A stretch of 64,000 nucleotides of DNA from the NCBI GenBank assembly GCA_965116945.1, contig OZ220734.1, forward strand, positions 1,488,001 through 1,552,000. Reading direction: 5' to 3'. Positions 33,766 through 41,817 of this stretch are shown here, piece by piece. A program made the translations under genes and the position numbers. Every line of letters begins with the position of its first letter. The first letter of the stretch is position 1. Under the pieces are notes generated by a model, which ran no database searches, had not been told where the DNA came from, and worked only from the letters and a program-made list of their open reading frames with translations. This stretch comes from Plut-88900 sp965116945. GTDB taxonomy: Bacteria; Chloroflexota; Dehalococcoidia; Plut-88900.

Positions 33766-34707
33766 TTGAAGAAAGTAGTATTTGCTGACCTCGGCGGGCT
33801 GATTCCCTTCGAAAGTGATCCTTTCGCAGGAATTGCGGAAGCCACTTATTTCTATGACCTTCCCTCGGAGGAGGAATTCCTCTCACGCTGTGAGGGAGCG
33901 GAAGTCCTCTGCTGGAGTTGGATCAACCTCACCCACGAAATGCTGGATGCCATGACCAGCGTCAAGATGATCTGCTACGTGGGCGTCGGGCCCCAGGCCC
34001 AGGTGGACATGAAATACCTCTGGAGCAAGGGCATAACGATTTGCAACACGCCCCACTACGGTGACGACGCTGTTGCCGAGCACGCCATTGCGCTCATGCT
34101 ATCCCTTGCCCGACAGGTTATTAAAGCCGACAGGTCAGTGCGTGACGGCAAGTGGGAACGGTTTGAGGGATCCCCCATCCGTGGCGCGACCATGGGCGTT
34201 CTCGGGCTCGGTGGCCTGGGATCGACCATCGCCGCAATTGGCAATGGATTGGGAATGAACGTGCTTTGCACCACCCGCAACCCTTCCGAGGAACGGGCCA
34301 AGGCCCACAACGTCCAATTTGTCAGTCTGGACGATCTCTTGTCTCGTTCCGACTTCATCCTGCTCGCCCCTGTCCTCAACGACGACACCACGGGGATAAT
34401 CGGTGAAAAAGAACTCGGGCTGATGAAGGAAGGCGCCCACCTGGTCAACGTGTCTCGGGGCCAGGTGGTCCAGCAGGATGCGCTGATCAAGGCCCTGGAG
34501 TCGGGACAGCTGGCCGGATTCGCCACCGACGTCTTCGCCGAGGAACCCCCCCTCAACGACCCCCTCAGCAACTTCGACAACGTCATCCTCACCCCCCACA
34601 TCGCCTACGACACCCCCACCGCCAGATTCAACTTGACCAAGATCGCCGCTGACACCATCAAAGCCTACCTAAACGAAAGCCCAATAAACGTTCTGGAGCC
34701 GGATTAG
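33766..34707 (+). CDS. D-2-hydroxyacid dehydrogenase family protein
   Basis: NAD(P)-dependent oxidoreductase of the D-isomer 2-hydroxyacid family. From the TTG at 33766, with GGAGG eight bases upstream, it has 313 residues, the usual length. The Rossmann motif is GVLGLGGLGSTIAA; the catalytic triad is the Arg of NVSRGQVV, the Glu of FAEEPPL and the His of TPHIAY. Substrate cannot be assigned; phosphoglycerate, glyoxylate and other keto acids are all possible. A 39-codon upstream open stretch is not conserved and overlaps a possible leader ORF. Confidence 0.9.
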   Translation: MKKVVFADLGGLIPFESDPFAGIAEATYFYDLPSEEEFLSRCEGAEVLCWSWINLTHEMLDAMTSVKMICYVGVGPQAQVDMKYLWSKGITICNTPHYGDDAVAEHAIALMLSLARQVIKADRSVRDGKWERFEGSPIRGATMGVLGLGGLGSTIAAIGNGLGMNVLCTTRNPSEERAKAHNVQFVSLDDLLSRSDFILLAPVLNDDTTGIIGEKELGLMKEGAHLVNVSRGQVVQQDALIKALESGQLAGFATDVFAEEPPLNDPLSNFDNVILTPHIAYDTPTARFNLTKIAADTIKAYLNESPINVLEPD

Positions 34708-34743
34708 GGCCTTTAACCCTTTCCTCAACACTCCATAAATCAT

Positions 34744-34777
34744 TGTAGCCGGCCCCTTGATCAAGGGGCCGGCTACA
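34744..34777. terminator. 34-nt perfect palindrome between convergent genes
   Basis: Positions 34744-34760 are the exact reverse complement of 34761-34777, with the centre at TTGATCAA. It separates the dehydrogenase (+) from the small Gly-rich gene (-). There is no good T-tract on either side, so termination is inferred from position and stem strength. Confidence 0.65.
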
Positions 34778-34796
34778 TTGAACAACTAGCCACCTT

Positions 34797-34922
34797 CTAC
34801 CTTTTGGGTTCGTTGCCTCTTCCACCTCCCGACCGGTTACCCGTAGTACTAGAGTAATTAGGATTTCCACCACCTTTGCTTCCGCCTCCTCCTTTGTTGC
34901 CCTTGTTCACGAATTGCGCCAA
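34797..34922 (-). CDS. Small Gly/Asn/Ser-rich protein, 41 residues
   Basis: A short gene starting at TTG (34920-34922) with AAAGGAGG eight bases upstream, the best Shine-Dalgarno in this area. It encodes MAQFVNKGNKGGGGSKGGGN followed by PNYSSTTGNRSGGGRGNEPKR. The product is basic, Gly/Asn/Ser-rich and probably unstructured, and has no family I recognise. The frame is closed 36 bases upstream of the TTG by TAG. It ends just before the palindromic terminator. A repeated palindrome, CAGTACTG twice (34982-34989 and 34991-34998), lies about 60 bp upstream and could be its operator. Confidence 0.6.
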   Translation of the reverse strand: MAQFVNKGNKGGGGSKGGGNPNYSSTTGNRSGGGRGNEPKR

Positions 34923-35043
34923 TAGATTTTCCTCCTTTCCTTCAATATCTTGCTGCTAAAGGGCACCGCAATTACATATTTCAGTACTGTCAGTACTGAG
35001 TGAAACTATGATTCATGCTCGGCCAACTCATTGGAGATGGATA

Positions 35044-35274
35044 TCACGCCCTGACGACATGGCTATCCTTTTGACGCGTCATTACATCTGCTGCCTCTCT
35101 TGCCTCTTCATCCCCGAGCCCACCTAGTTCCGACGCTAGATCTATCGCTTTGTCAAGATCGCTGTAGTACTCCGCATCGTCGATTCCGGTTTCCTGGTCC
35201 CACGAGTGAACCGCGTACCGATCAAAGGTGTCTTTGCCATCTTCGGAGGAGTAATAGAAAAGCGGTGCTTGCGT
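35044..35274 (-). pseudogene. Acidic ORF without a start codon, possible gene remnant
   Basis: A 76-codon open frame on the minus strand runs from a TAA at 35275-35277 to TGA at 35044-35046. Its translation looks protein-like (LFYYSSEDGKDTFDRYAVHS, then an acidic helical part with DLDKAIDLASELGGLGDEEA). No ATG, GTG or TTG occurs until the last 12 codons, so it is either a 5'-truncated or frameshifted remnant or uses an unusual start. The rest of 34923-35351 shows no other gene. Confidence 0.35.
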
Positions 35275-35351
35275 TTAAGCATGGTTTCTCGTGGCCATAC
35301 ATACTGAGCATATTCCAAGAGCACAATGGAACTAATTTAAACGCTATTGAC

Positions 35352-35438
35352 TGGTGCCGAGGAAGGGGCTCGAACCCTTATGGGATTTCTCCCAACGGAT
35401 TTTAAGTCCGTCGCGTCTGCCAATTCCGCCACCTCGGC
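35352..35438 (-). tRNA. tRNA-Leu (anticodon TAA)
   Basis: Minus strand, 87 nt including an encoded CCA. Acceptor GCCGAGG pairs with CCTCGGC; the anticodon loop is in GGACTTAAAATCC, anticodon TAA; a long variable arm (TTGGGAGAAATCCCAT) is typical of Leu; T loop GGTTCGAGCC. A TATAAT box lies at 35452-35457, 13 bases upstream. Confidence 0.95.
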
Positions 35439-35460
35439 CCGAGACCATTGAATTATAAAA

Positions 35461-35490
35461 GACGCAGGCCCAATTAACCGGGCCTGCGTC
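35461..35490 (-). terminator. Terminator after the tRNA-Cys gene
   Basis: GACGCAGGCCC (35461-35471) pairs perfectly with GGGCCTGCGTC (35480-35490) around an 8-nt loop. On the minus strand it is followed by TTTTATAATTC, giving a U-rich end. The same T-rich run supplies the TATAAT -10 box for the next gene, tRNA-Leu(TAA). Confidence 0.8.
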
Positions 35491-35503
35491 TCTTTCTCTC
35501 TAT

Positions 35504-35578
35504 TGGAGGCGACGGGCGGATTCGAACCGCCGATAGAGGTTTTGCAGACCCCCGCCTTAACCACTTGGCTACGTCGCC
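35504..35578 (-). tRNA. tRNA-Cys (anticodon GCA)
   Basis: 75 nt with CCA. Acceptor GGCGACG with CGTCGCC, discriminator U as expected for Cys, anticodon loop in GGTCTGCAAAACC giving GCA, T arm GGCGGTTCGAATCCGCC. One base separates it from the CCA of tRNA-Gly. Confidence 0.96.
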
Positions 35579-35579
35579 A

Positions 35580-35654
35580 TGGAGCGGAAGACGGGATTCG
35601 AACCCGCGACCCTCTCCTTGGCAAGGAGATGCTCTACCACTGAGCCACTTCCGC
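35580..35654 (-). tRNA. tRNA-Gly (anticodon GCC)
   Basis: 75 nt with CCA. Acceptor GCGGAAG with CTTCCGC, D arm GGCTCAGTGGTAGAGC, anticodon stem-loop TCTCCTTGCCAAGGAGA giving GCC, T arm GCGGGTTCGAATCCCGT. Confidence 0.96.
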
Positions 35655-35677
35655 TTATATGTTGTCCTGTTAAGGTT

Positions 35678-35764
35678 TGGTGCCGAGGAGGAGATTTGAA
35701 CTCCTACGAGCTTTCGCTCACTGCCCCCTCAAGACAGCGTGTCTACCGATTCCACCACCTCGGC
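35678..35764 (-). tRNA. tRNA-Leu (anticodon GAG)
   Basis: 87 nt with CCA. Acceptor GCCGAGG with CCTCGGC, anticodon loop TTGAGGG giving GAG, long variable arm (GTGAGCGAAAGCTCGT) and T arm GGAGTTCAAATCTCC. The acceptor is identical to that of tRNA-Leu(TAA) at 35352. Confidence 0.95.
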
Positions 35765-35860
35765 AAGCAGATTGTTTTCCCTCCCTTTGCTCGCTGCAGA
35801 CCCTTCATCCCAATACCGAGGCCGTACTCATATTATCACTGCCAGCCCGGGCTATTCTAA

Positions 35861-35936
35861 TGGCAGGAGTGGGAGGACTCGAACCCCCGACCTGCGGTTT
35901 TGGAGACCGCTGCTCTTCCAGCTGAGCTACACTCCT
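35861..35936 (-). tRNA. tRNA-Trp (anticodon CCA)
   Basis: 76 nt with 3' CCA. Acceptor AGGAGTG with CACTCCT, discriminator G as usual for Trp, anticodon loop in GCGGTCTCCAAAACCGC giving CCA, T arm GGGGGTTCGAGTCCTCC. First gene of the tRNA cluster. Confidence 0.96.
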
Positions 35937-35957
35937 ACAGGGGCCTTGCGGCAAGCA

Positions 35958-35987
35958 ATTTTATCACCCTGTCCAAAAGGCAGTCAA
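35958..35987 (-). promoter_or_regulatory. Promoter of the tRNA cluster
   Basis: Minus strand TTGACT (35982-35987), 18-bp spacer, TAAAAT (35958-35963), about 22 bp ahead of tRNA-Trp. It should drive Trp, Leu(GAG), Gly and Cys up to the terminator at 35461-35490. Confidence 0.65.
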
Positions 35988-36022
35988 ACGTAATGGCCAG
36001 GTTGAGAGCCCCTTGGTGGCGG

Positions 36023-37258
36023 TCAGTCAGCCTTCGCCAGTGCCAGTATGACCTCATAGAGAACGTCTAGGCCCGGCTGGATGTCTTCCCAGTATGTCAG
36101 CTCGTCCGGCGAGTGGCTCTTCCCCCCGACACTCGGCACGAAGATCATCCCCGCATTCGTCACCTGTGCGATATGGGACGTATCGTGGATGGCCCGGCTG
36201 TAGGCGTCCATCTGGTCCAACCCGAGCTTTTCGCAAGCCGAGGCTATCGCCGCCTTCACTTCCTCCGACATTGCTACCGCCGGGATGTATTCGAGATTCT
36301 CGATGTCGAACTCCACCCCACGCTCCAACGCGACAGCCGTGATCATGTCATCGATGTCCCGAATCGCGGCGTCCAGCGTTGCCGGAGAAGTGTCCCGGAC
36401 ATCGGTGGTAAAGGTAACCTCGTTGGGGACGATGTTCATGGCGCCCGGTTTTACATTCAAGATCCCTACAGTACACACCAGAGACCCATTCGGGTCCCCA
36501 CGCCCGACCTTTTCGATCTCCTGCACCATGCGGGCCACGGGTACCAGGGCGTCCGTCCGGCGGTCCATCGGGGTTGCGCCCGCGTGATCGGCCACGCCGT
36601 ACACCTTCACCCGCTTGTGGCTCGACCCGGTGATCGCCTGGACTATCCCGATAGGCTTGGCATTCTCCTCCAGCCTGCCACTCTGCTCAACGTGAAGCTC
36701 TATGAAGTTCTTTACTTCGCCATCTCGTAGCTTGATATCCTCGGTTGTGCCGGAAGTCTCGATGCCCTTGAGGGCCTCGGTTAGAGTTACACCGTCGTCG
36801 TCCTCGATGTCCTTGATTTCGTCCCACTCCATCTTACCGGCCATCACCGCACTGCCGAGGGTGCCTTTGCGGAAACGTGCTCCTTCCTCATCGGTGAAGA
36901 CGACTACCTCGATTGGATGTAGGGTCTCGATGCCCTGTTCATTGAGAGTGCGCACTACCTCCAGGGGGCCCATTACCCCGGTCGGTCCATCGTAGTCGCC
37001 GCCGTTGGGCACACTGTCGATGTGGGAACCCATCATGACGATGGGTGCGCCAGGGTCCCGCCCTTCTCTCCGTGCCCGGATGTTGCCTATGGCATCTACG
37101 CGGACGTCGAGCCCGATGCTCTCCATGATTCCCATGGTTAACTCTCGGCCTTCTATGTCGGCGGGCGAGAGTGCAAAGCGGGACACCCCGCCCTCGGGCA
37201 CCCGGCCAATCTTCGCCAGGGCTTGCATGTCGTTCTTGAACCGTTCAAGGTTGGGCAT
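36023..37258 (-). CDS. M20-family amidohydrolase (hydantoinase/carbamoylase type)
   Basis: A dinuclear zinc amidohydrolase of the N-carbamoyl-amino-acid hydrolase and allantoate amidohydrolase group. 411 residues; metal ligands fall in GSHIDSVPNGGDYDG (77-91; H79, D90), E124-E125 in FTDEEGARF, the His of IELHVEQSG, and the His of GGKSHSPDE near the C terminus. The lid or dimerisation domain lies in the middle. The exact substrate (carbamoyl amino acid, ureidoglycolate or another amide) is unclear. It lies 34 bp downstream of the TPP enzyme gene and is probably in its operon. Confidence 0.88.
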   Translation of the reverse strand: MPNLERFKNDMQALAKIGRVPEGGVSRFALSPADIEGRELTMGIMESIGLDVRVDAIGNIRARREGRDPGAPIVMMGSHIDSVPNGGDYDGPTGVMGPLEVVRTLNEQGIETLHPIEVVVFTDEEGARFRKGTLGSAVMAGKMEWDEIKDIEDDDGVTLTEALKGIETSGTTEDIKLRDGEVKNFIELHVEQSGRLEENAKPIGIVQAITGSSHKRVKVYGVADHAGATPMDRRTDALVPVARMVQEIEKVGRGDPNGSLVCTVGILNVKPGAMNIVPNEVTFTTDVRDTSPATLDAAIRDIDDMITAVALERGVEFDIENLEYIPAVAMSEEVKAAIASACEKLGLDQMDAYSRAIHDTSHIAQVTNAGMIFVPSVGGKSHSPDELTYWEDIQPGLDVLYEVILALAKAD

Positions 37259-37292
37259 TAATGGAATCTCCTACAAAAATTATCCAGGTTGT

Positions 37293-38963
37293 CTAAAAGG
37301 CACCGTCTATTACTGCGTCCACCAGCGCCGGTTTCCCGAGGCCCAACGCCCTCTCGATGGCGGGCCGGACCTCCTCGCCCTTGGTGACCTGCACGCCGTC
37401 AATTCCCAGGCTCTCGGCAATCTTCGCGAAATTCAAAGCGGGCCCGCCCAGGTCTACCGAATGCAGCTTCTCCCGAGCCTCCGGGCCCAGGACCCGCACG
37501 GTGTTCATCTTCAGTATTCGATAGGTGGCGTTGTTGCAGATGACCCAGACCACGGGTATCTGGTGGTGTGCGGCAGTCCAGAGGCCCTGTATGGAATACA
37601 TGGCGTTCCCGTCGCCAACCACGCCTACCACCGGCCTGTCGGGCCAGGCAAGCTTGACCCCCATAGCCATAGGCAGCCCATCCCCGAGACTCCCGTCGTT
37701 GTCACGCACGGCGAGGTAAGACTCCGCATCCCCGAAGTCAATCAGGTCTCTCAGTGCCATGGAAGCGGTAATCCCGCCATCCACTATCACCGTGTCCCGG
37801 GGAATCGCCTCTTTCAGCTCCATCATGAGGCGGGAATCGGGCATCGGACCACTATCCCTGCGCCCGTAGGCCCTCTCCCAGATCACCTCTCGCCTTCTGC
37901 GGTTGGAGTCGGCAATGCGGGCGGACCGTTCCCGGGCCGCAGCCTTGTCGTCACCGGTCATTTTCTCCTCGACTGCCCTGTTCAACTCTGAAAGCGCAGC
38001 CTTGATATCCGCGAGGATACCGATATCCGTGGGCTGGTTCTTTCCGATCTCCCAGGGGTCGGTGTCCAGGTGAATGACCTTCGATGAAGGGTTGATAATC
38101 TCTTCGGGTGTGTAGAAAAGCTGCGAGACAAAATTGGCCCCGATGGACATGACCACGTCGGCATCCTTGAGCACCTCGTGGGCCTTTGGAACGTCGGTCC
38201 ACATGCCGCCCTCGAACAGCGGATGGTCGGAGGGGAAGGCGTTTTCGGCGCGGATCCGGTTCTCCGTCACCCGTGCCCCGATTAACTCGGCCAGCTCCAC
38301 CGCCTCCCCCAACGCTCCGCACCTCGACACTCTGAATCCCAGGAAAAGAACCGGGCTCTTCGCCCCGGCCAATAATGCAGCAGCCTGGTCTATCGCTGCT
38401 GGGTCGGGCCTGAGTCCCGACGCCACCCAGGTCGGCCTCCCGACTTCGATATCCGCCTCCCTGCTCAGCACGTCTTGGGGAAGCGACAGGAAGGTTGGGC
38501 CCTGGGGCTGCTGGCTCGACATCTTGAACGCCCGGTGCATCATCAGCGGCACGTCCTGGGGATGCTGTATCTCGGCACTCCACTTGGTGAAGGGCCTTGT
38601 CATACCGACCAGGTCGCCGGTAAGACCCGGCTCCCGCTGGATGAGTCGGGTGTCCTGCTGGCCTGCGGTGACCACCATGTTGAAGTCAGCGACGTTGGCG
38701 TTGTACAGGGCGCTTATGGCGTTGGCGACACCCGGCGCGGTGTGAACGTTGACGAATCCCGTCTTCCCCGACGCCCAGGAATACCCACCTGCCATCCCCA
38801 TCGCCACCGTCTCGTGAAGCGCCAGCATGTACTTGATCCGGGGATGCTCGTAGAGGGCGTCCATGAAGACGACCTCCGTGGAGCCTGGGTTGCCAAACAC
38901 GTACTCGACATCATGCGCGTCGAGCACCTGCATCAGGGCGTCTATGCCTGTCATCCTGGGCAT
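37293..38963 (-). CDS. Thiamine-diphosphate enzyme, benzoylformate decarboxylase / acetolactate synthase-like
   Basis: 556 residues from the ATG at 38963, with AAAGGA nine bases upstream. The pyrimidine-binding domain shows YVFGNPGSTEVVFMDAL and the activating Glu E51 in ALHETVAMGMAGGY; the central domain follows; the C-terminal pyrophosphate-binding domain has the GDG-to-NN motif, GDGNAMYSIQGLW through VICNNATY. The NPGS start and the NNATYRIL end resemble benzoylformate or phosphonopyruvate decarboxylases more than the anabolic IlvB. No small regulatory subunit is nearby. The substrate is probably a 2-keto acid. Confidence 0.88.
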   Translation of the reverse strand: MPRMTGIDALMQVLDAHDVEYVFGNPGSTEVVFMDALYEHPRIKYMLALHETVAMGMAGGYSWASGKTGFVNVHTAPGVANAISALYNANVADFNMVVTAGQQDTRLIQREPGLTGDLVGMTRPFTKWSAEIQHPQDVPLMMHRAFKMSSQQPQGPTFLSLPQDVLSREADIEVGRPTWVASGLRPDPAAIDQAAALLAGAKSPVLFLGFRVSRCGALGEAVELAELIGARVTENRIRAENAFPSDHPLFEGGMWTDVPKAHEVLKDADVVMSIGANFVSQLFYTPEEIINPSSKVIHLDTDPWEIGKNQPTDIGILADIKAALSELNRAVEEKMTGDDKAAARERSARIADSNRRRREVIWERAYGRRDSGPMPDSRLMMELKEAIPRDTVIVDGGITASMALRDLIDFGDAESYLAVRDNDGSLGDGLPMAMGVKLAWPDRPVVGVVGDGNAMYSIQGLWTAAHHQIPVVWVICNNATYRILKMNTVRVLGPEAREKLHSVDLGGPALNFAKIAESLGIDGVQVTKGEEVRPAIERALGLGKPALVDAVIDGAF

Positions 38964-39097
38964 GTGTATGTCCTTTGAAGAGTCTGGATCGTCGGAGGAA
39001 ATGGTAACACAGGCTTCATCCCTTCTCCCGTTGACGCCCCTCCCCCCGCACCCTACACTTTTCACTACCTGAACCTGTGTATAAGAGAGGTGGCCCC

Positions 39098-39556
39098 ATG
39101 CAACTGAGCGAACGACTGGAAGAGTTCCTGAAGAGACCAAACTTGGGCATCTTGGCCACCTTGCGCAAGGACGGCTCCCCTCACCTGACTGTCGTCTGGT
39201 ACGAGTGGAGCAACGGCGAAGTCCTGCTCACGGTGACCGACACCCGAGTCAAGTACAAGAACGTCCTTCGAGACCCACGCGTCTCCCTGGCTGTGACCGC
39301 CAACGAACACCCATATAAGGAAGTGGTACTGGAGGGGATCGCAGAGGTCACGCCGGAAGGCGGCCCCGAACTCTTCCGACGCCTTGCCCTCAAGTACGAT
39401 GGAGCCGTTGAAGGTGACAAGTACGCCAATTACTCCAACTCCCGGGACAACCGGCTGGTCATGAAGTTCAAGCCCACCCGTATCATGCGCTGGGACTTCG
39501 CCCACGAGGATGACGACCACAACCCCTGGGGCTACGACCGCAACCTCGGGACATAA
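39098..39556 (+). CDS. PPOX-class (pyridoxamine oxidase-like / F420-type) protein
   Basis: A 152-residue split-barrel flavin- or F420-binding protein. The fold markers are LGILATLRKDGSPHLTVVWYEW, then KYKNVLRDPRVSLAVTANEH and the strand VVLEGIAEVTPEG. Many such proteins in Actinobacteria and Chloroflexota use F420 or bind haem; the cofactor here is not evident. The ATG at 39098 has GAGAGG upstream. It is followed by a homocysteine methyltransferase-like gene after 17 bp. Confidence 0.82.
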   Translation: MQLSERLEEFLKRPNLGILATLRKDGSPHLTVVWYEWSNGEVLLTVTDTRVKYKNVLRDPRVSLAVTANEHPYKEVVLEGIAEVTPEGGPELFRRLALKYDGAVEGDKYANYSNSRDNRLVMKFKPTRIMRWDFAHEDDDHNPWGYDRNLGT

Positions 39557-39573
39557 GGTAAAGGATTATCGCC

Positions 39574-40578
39574 ATGAAGAAGGGAATACTGGAGCGACTT
39601 GAAGAAGGCGTTGTGCTGGGTGATGGGGGTTACATCCTGGAAATGGAGAAGCGGGGCTATGCGATTGCAGGCCCCTTCACGCCCGAGGTCGTACTGGAAC
39701 ACCCGACCGCCGTGCAGGAAATGCACAAGGAGTTCATCCGCGCCGGCAGCGAGGTAATTCAGGCATTCGCCTTCTACGCCAGCAGGGAGAAGCTGGCCAA
39801 CGTGGGCTACGGCGAAAAAGTTCTTGACCTAAATAGACAGGCCGTCAGAATCGCAAAGGAAGTCGCCGGTGATGATGTGCTGGTTACCGGAAACTTGAGC
39901 ACCACCTGGTCCTACAACCAGGGAGACGCCGACTCGCGGGAAATTGCACGACGACAGTTCGAAGAGCAGCTACGTGTCCAGGTCGACGAAGGTGTCGACT
40001 TCATAATCGGCGAGCTGTTCTTCGATCTTGAAGAGGCATTGATCGCTCTGGACGTTGCGAAGGCCACGGGGCTTCCCGTCATGATCACTATGGCCTATTT
40101 CAAGGATAAGTACAGCCGCGAGGGCAAGGACCCCGCCGAGTGTGCGAAAGCCCTCAGCGAAAACGGCGCCGACATTGTTGGCATCAACTGTGGCCGGGGC
40201 CCCGACCAGATGCTGCCGCTGGTCAAAGAAATGCGCGACGCCGTGGACGGCTACGTTGCCATCCAGGCCGTCGCCTATGCTACTACCGATGATGTGCCTT
40301 TCTGCGGAGGCCTCCCCGGCTTCCCCGACGGGATGGAGCCCTACCAGGTGGACCGGTTCGCCATGGCCGATTACGCAAAGCGTGCCAGGGACATGGGTGT
40401 TAACTACATCGGGGGCTGCTGCGGCTCCGTCGCCGTGCATATCAGGGAGATGGCTCGGGTGTTGGGCAAACCTGTCCAGGAGCGCGAGGTCTGGACAGCC
40501 GATTACGGGAGTCCGATGTCTGCTACCGAGGAGTGGAGGGACTACCGGGCGGAGTCGGGGGAGCGTTACAACCCTTAG
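39574..40578 (+). CDS. Homocysteine S-methyltransferase family protein (betaine-type)
   Basis: 334-residue zinc-dependent methyltransferase barrel. The three zinc cysteines are visible: C206 in GINCGRGP and C282-C283 in GGCCGS. The N-terminal LGDGGYILEMEKRG is the usual first barrel element. It is closest in style to betaine-homocysteine methyltransferase-like proteins; the methyl donor is not known. In this genome it could feed methionine to metK, using homocysteine from ahcY. Its stop overlaps the stop of the convergent dehydrogenase gene. Confidence 0.88.
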   Translation: MKKGILERLEEGVVLGDGGYILEMEKRGYAIAGPFTPEVVLEHPTAVQEMHKEFIRAGSEVIQAFAFYASREKLANVGYGEKVLDLNRQAVRIAKEVAGDDVLVTGNLSTTWSYNQGDADSREIARRQFEEQLRVQVDEGVDFIIGELFFDLEEALIALDVAKATGLPVMITMAYFKDKYSREGKDPAECAKALSENGADIVGINCGRGPDQMLPLVKEMRDAVDGYVAIQAVAYATTDDVPFCGGLPGFPDGMEPYQVDRFAMADYAKRARDMGVNYIGGCCGSVAVHIREMARVLGKPVQEREVWTADYGSPMSATEEWRDYRAESGERYNP

Positions 40579-41612
40579 GGAACGTTTAGCACCAGCTTAC
40601 CGAACACGTCCCGACCCTCCATGGCCCTGTGCGCGTCTGCTGCGTTCTGCAGAGGGAATGTGCGACTGACTATGCCTCGGATCTCACCCCGGCGCACCAG
40701 GTTGGCCACCCTTGAGAAGTCCGCCCGACTGCCCGTTGATGCGCCCATCAACGTCACTTGAGAGGTGAACATGCGCCCAATCCGCAACGACGCCCGGTGC
40801 CCGCCCGTCACCCCGCAATTGACCAGCCTCCCACCTGACTTCAACGACTTGAAATTCTCGTCCCATACCGAGGCGCCGATGCTATCGAATACCAGGTCCA
40901 CACCCTTGCCTCCGGTCATTTCCATTACGGCCCCACTGAAGTCTGGGTTTTCCACGTAGTTGATAGTGTCGTCTGCGCCCAGGGCCCGGGCCTTGGCAAG
41001 CTTTTCCTCAGTGCTGGCGGTAGTGATGACCCGGGCGCCCATCATCTTTGCCAGCTTGATTGCGGCACTTCCTACCCCGCTCCCCGCCGCCATGATCAAC
41101 ACGTCCTCGCCCGGCAGCATCCCGCACCGGGTTATCAGGCAATGCCACGCCGTCTTGTATACAAGCGGTATGGCCGCCGCCTCTTCAAAGTCCATCTCGT
41201 CGGGGATTGTCTCCACGTTGCGGGCCGGCACGCTGACGTACTGGGCATAGCCCCCATTGGTCGTAATCCCAATGCTGCCCCCGACTTCGCAGCGCTGGTC
41301 CTGGCCCGCCTCGCAGGCAATGCAATTCCCGCACGGCAGCGAGTAGTCGACCATCACCCTGTCTCCGACCTGCAAGCCGTCTGCCCCCGGGCCCAGCTCG
41401 GCCACTTCCCCGGCCAGATCGCAACCCAGTATGTGGGGGAACTTGTCGATGATGACACCATTCTTGCCAGCCCTCGCAAAGGTGTCGAGATGATTAAGGG
41501 CCGTGGCCCGTACCCGAATGACAGCCTCTCCGGGACCCGGAGATGGATCCGGCAGATCTCCGTAAGTCAGGACCTCCGGCGGGCCTTGGCTCTCGATGTA
41601 GTTGGCTTTCAT
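40575..41612 (-). CDS. Zinc-type alcohol dehydrogenase / quinone reductase family protein
   Basis: 345-residue medium-chain dehydrogenase. The structural zinc loop is complete (C94, C97, C100, C108), and the Rossmann stretch MAAGSGVGSAAIKLAKMMGA binds NAD(P). In the catalytic region the usual zinc cysteine is replaced by Asn in ATALNHLD (37-43), as in the NAD(P)H:quinone reductase-like branch, so it may not be a true alcohol dehydrogenase. Its TAA and the TAG of the convergent methyltransferase share bases (4-bp overlap). Confidence 0.88.
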   Translation of the reverse strand: MKANYIESQGPPEVLTYGDLPDPSPGPGEAVIRVRATALNHLDTFARAGKNGVIIDKFPHILGCDLAGEVAELGPGADGLQVGDRVMVDYSLPCGNCIACEAGQDQRCEVGGSIGITTNGGYAQYVSVPARNVETIPDEMDFEEAAAIPLVYKTAWHCLITRCGMLPGEDVLIMAAGSGVGSAAIKLAKMMGARVITTASTEEKLAKARALGADDTINYVENPDFSGAVMEMTGGKGVDLVFDSIGASVWDENFKSLKSGGRLVNCGVTGGHRASLRIGRMFTSQVTLMGASTGSRADFSRVANLVRRGEIRGIVSRTFPLQNAADAHRAMEGRDVFGKLVLNVP

Positions 41613-41653
41613 ATTCTTTGTCAGGGAATAATGATGGGGGTTTGGGTCGGCGG

Positions 41654-41662
41654 ATTATAGCA
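41654..41662 (-). promoter_or_regulatory. Extended -10 promoter of the dehydrogenase gene
   Basis: On the minus strand TGCTATAAT is a perfect extended -10 element, about 42 bp before the dehydrogenase ATG at 41612. No -35 consensus is seen. Confidence 0.5.
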
Positions 41663-41703
41663 CGGGCCTACTTTCCCCCGAGATCGATCCCCAGTATTGA
41701 ACT

Positions 41704-41742
41704 AGAGTCCCCGTGGGTGCAGCGCACCCACGGGGGGACTCT
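41704..41742. repeat. Long hairpin, 17-bp stem
   Basis: AGAGTCCCCGTGGGTGC (41704-41720) pairs with GCACCCACGGGG-GG-ACTCT across a 3-nt loop, with two extra G in the right arm. It is followed by CT-rich sequence. It could be a terminator or a dispersed repeat; no plus-strand gene precedes it. Confidence 0.5.
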
Positions 41743-41817
41743 GTTCTTCTCTCCCCCTCTCCCTTAATGAAACCTTTAGGCAACCCTCTCCAGGGTGTAG
41801 GAGGGAGGTGTCCAATC

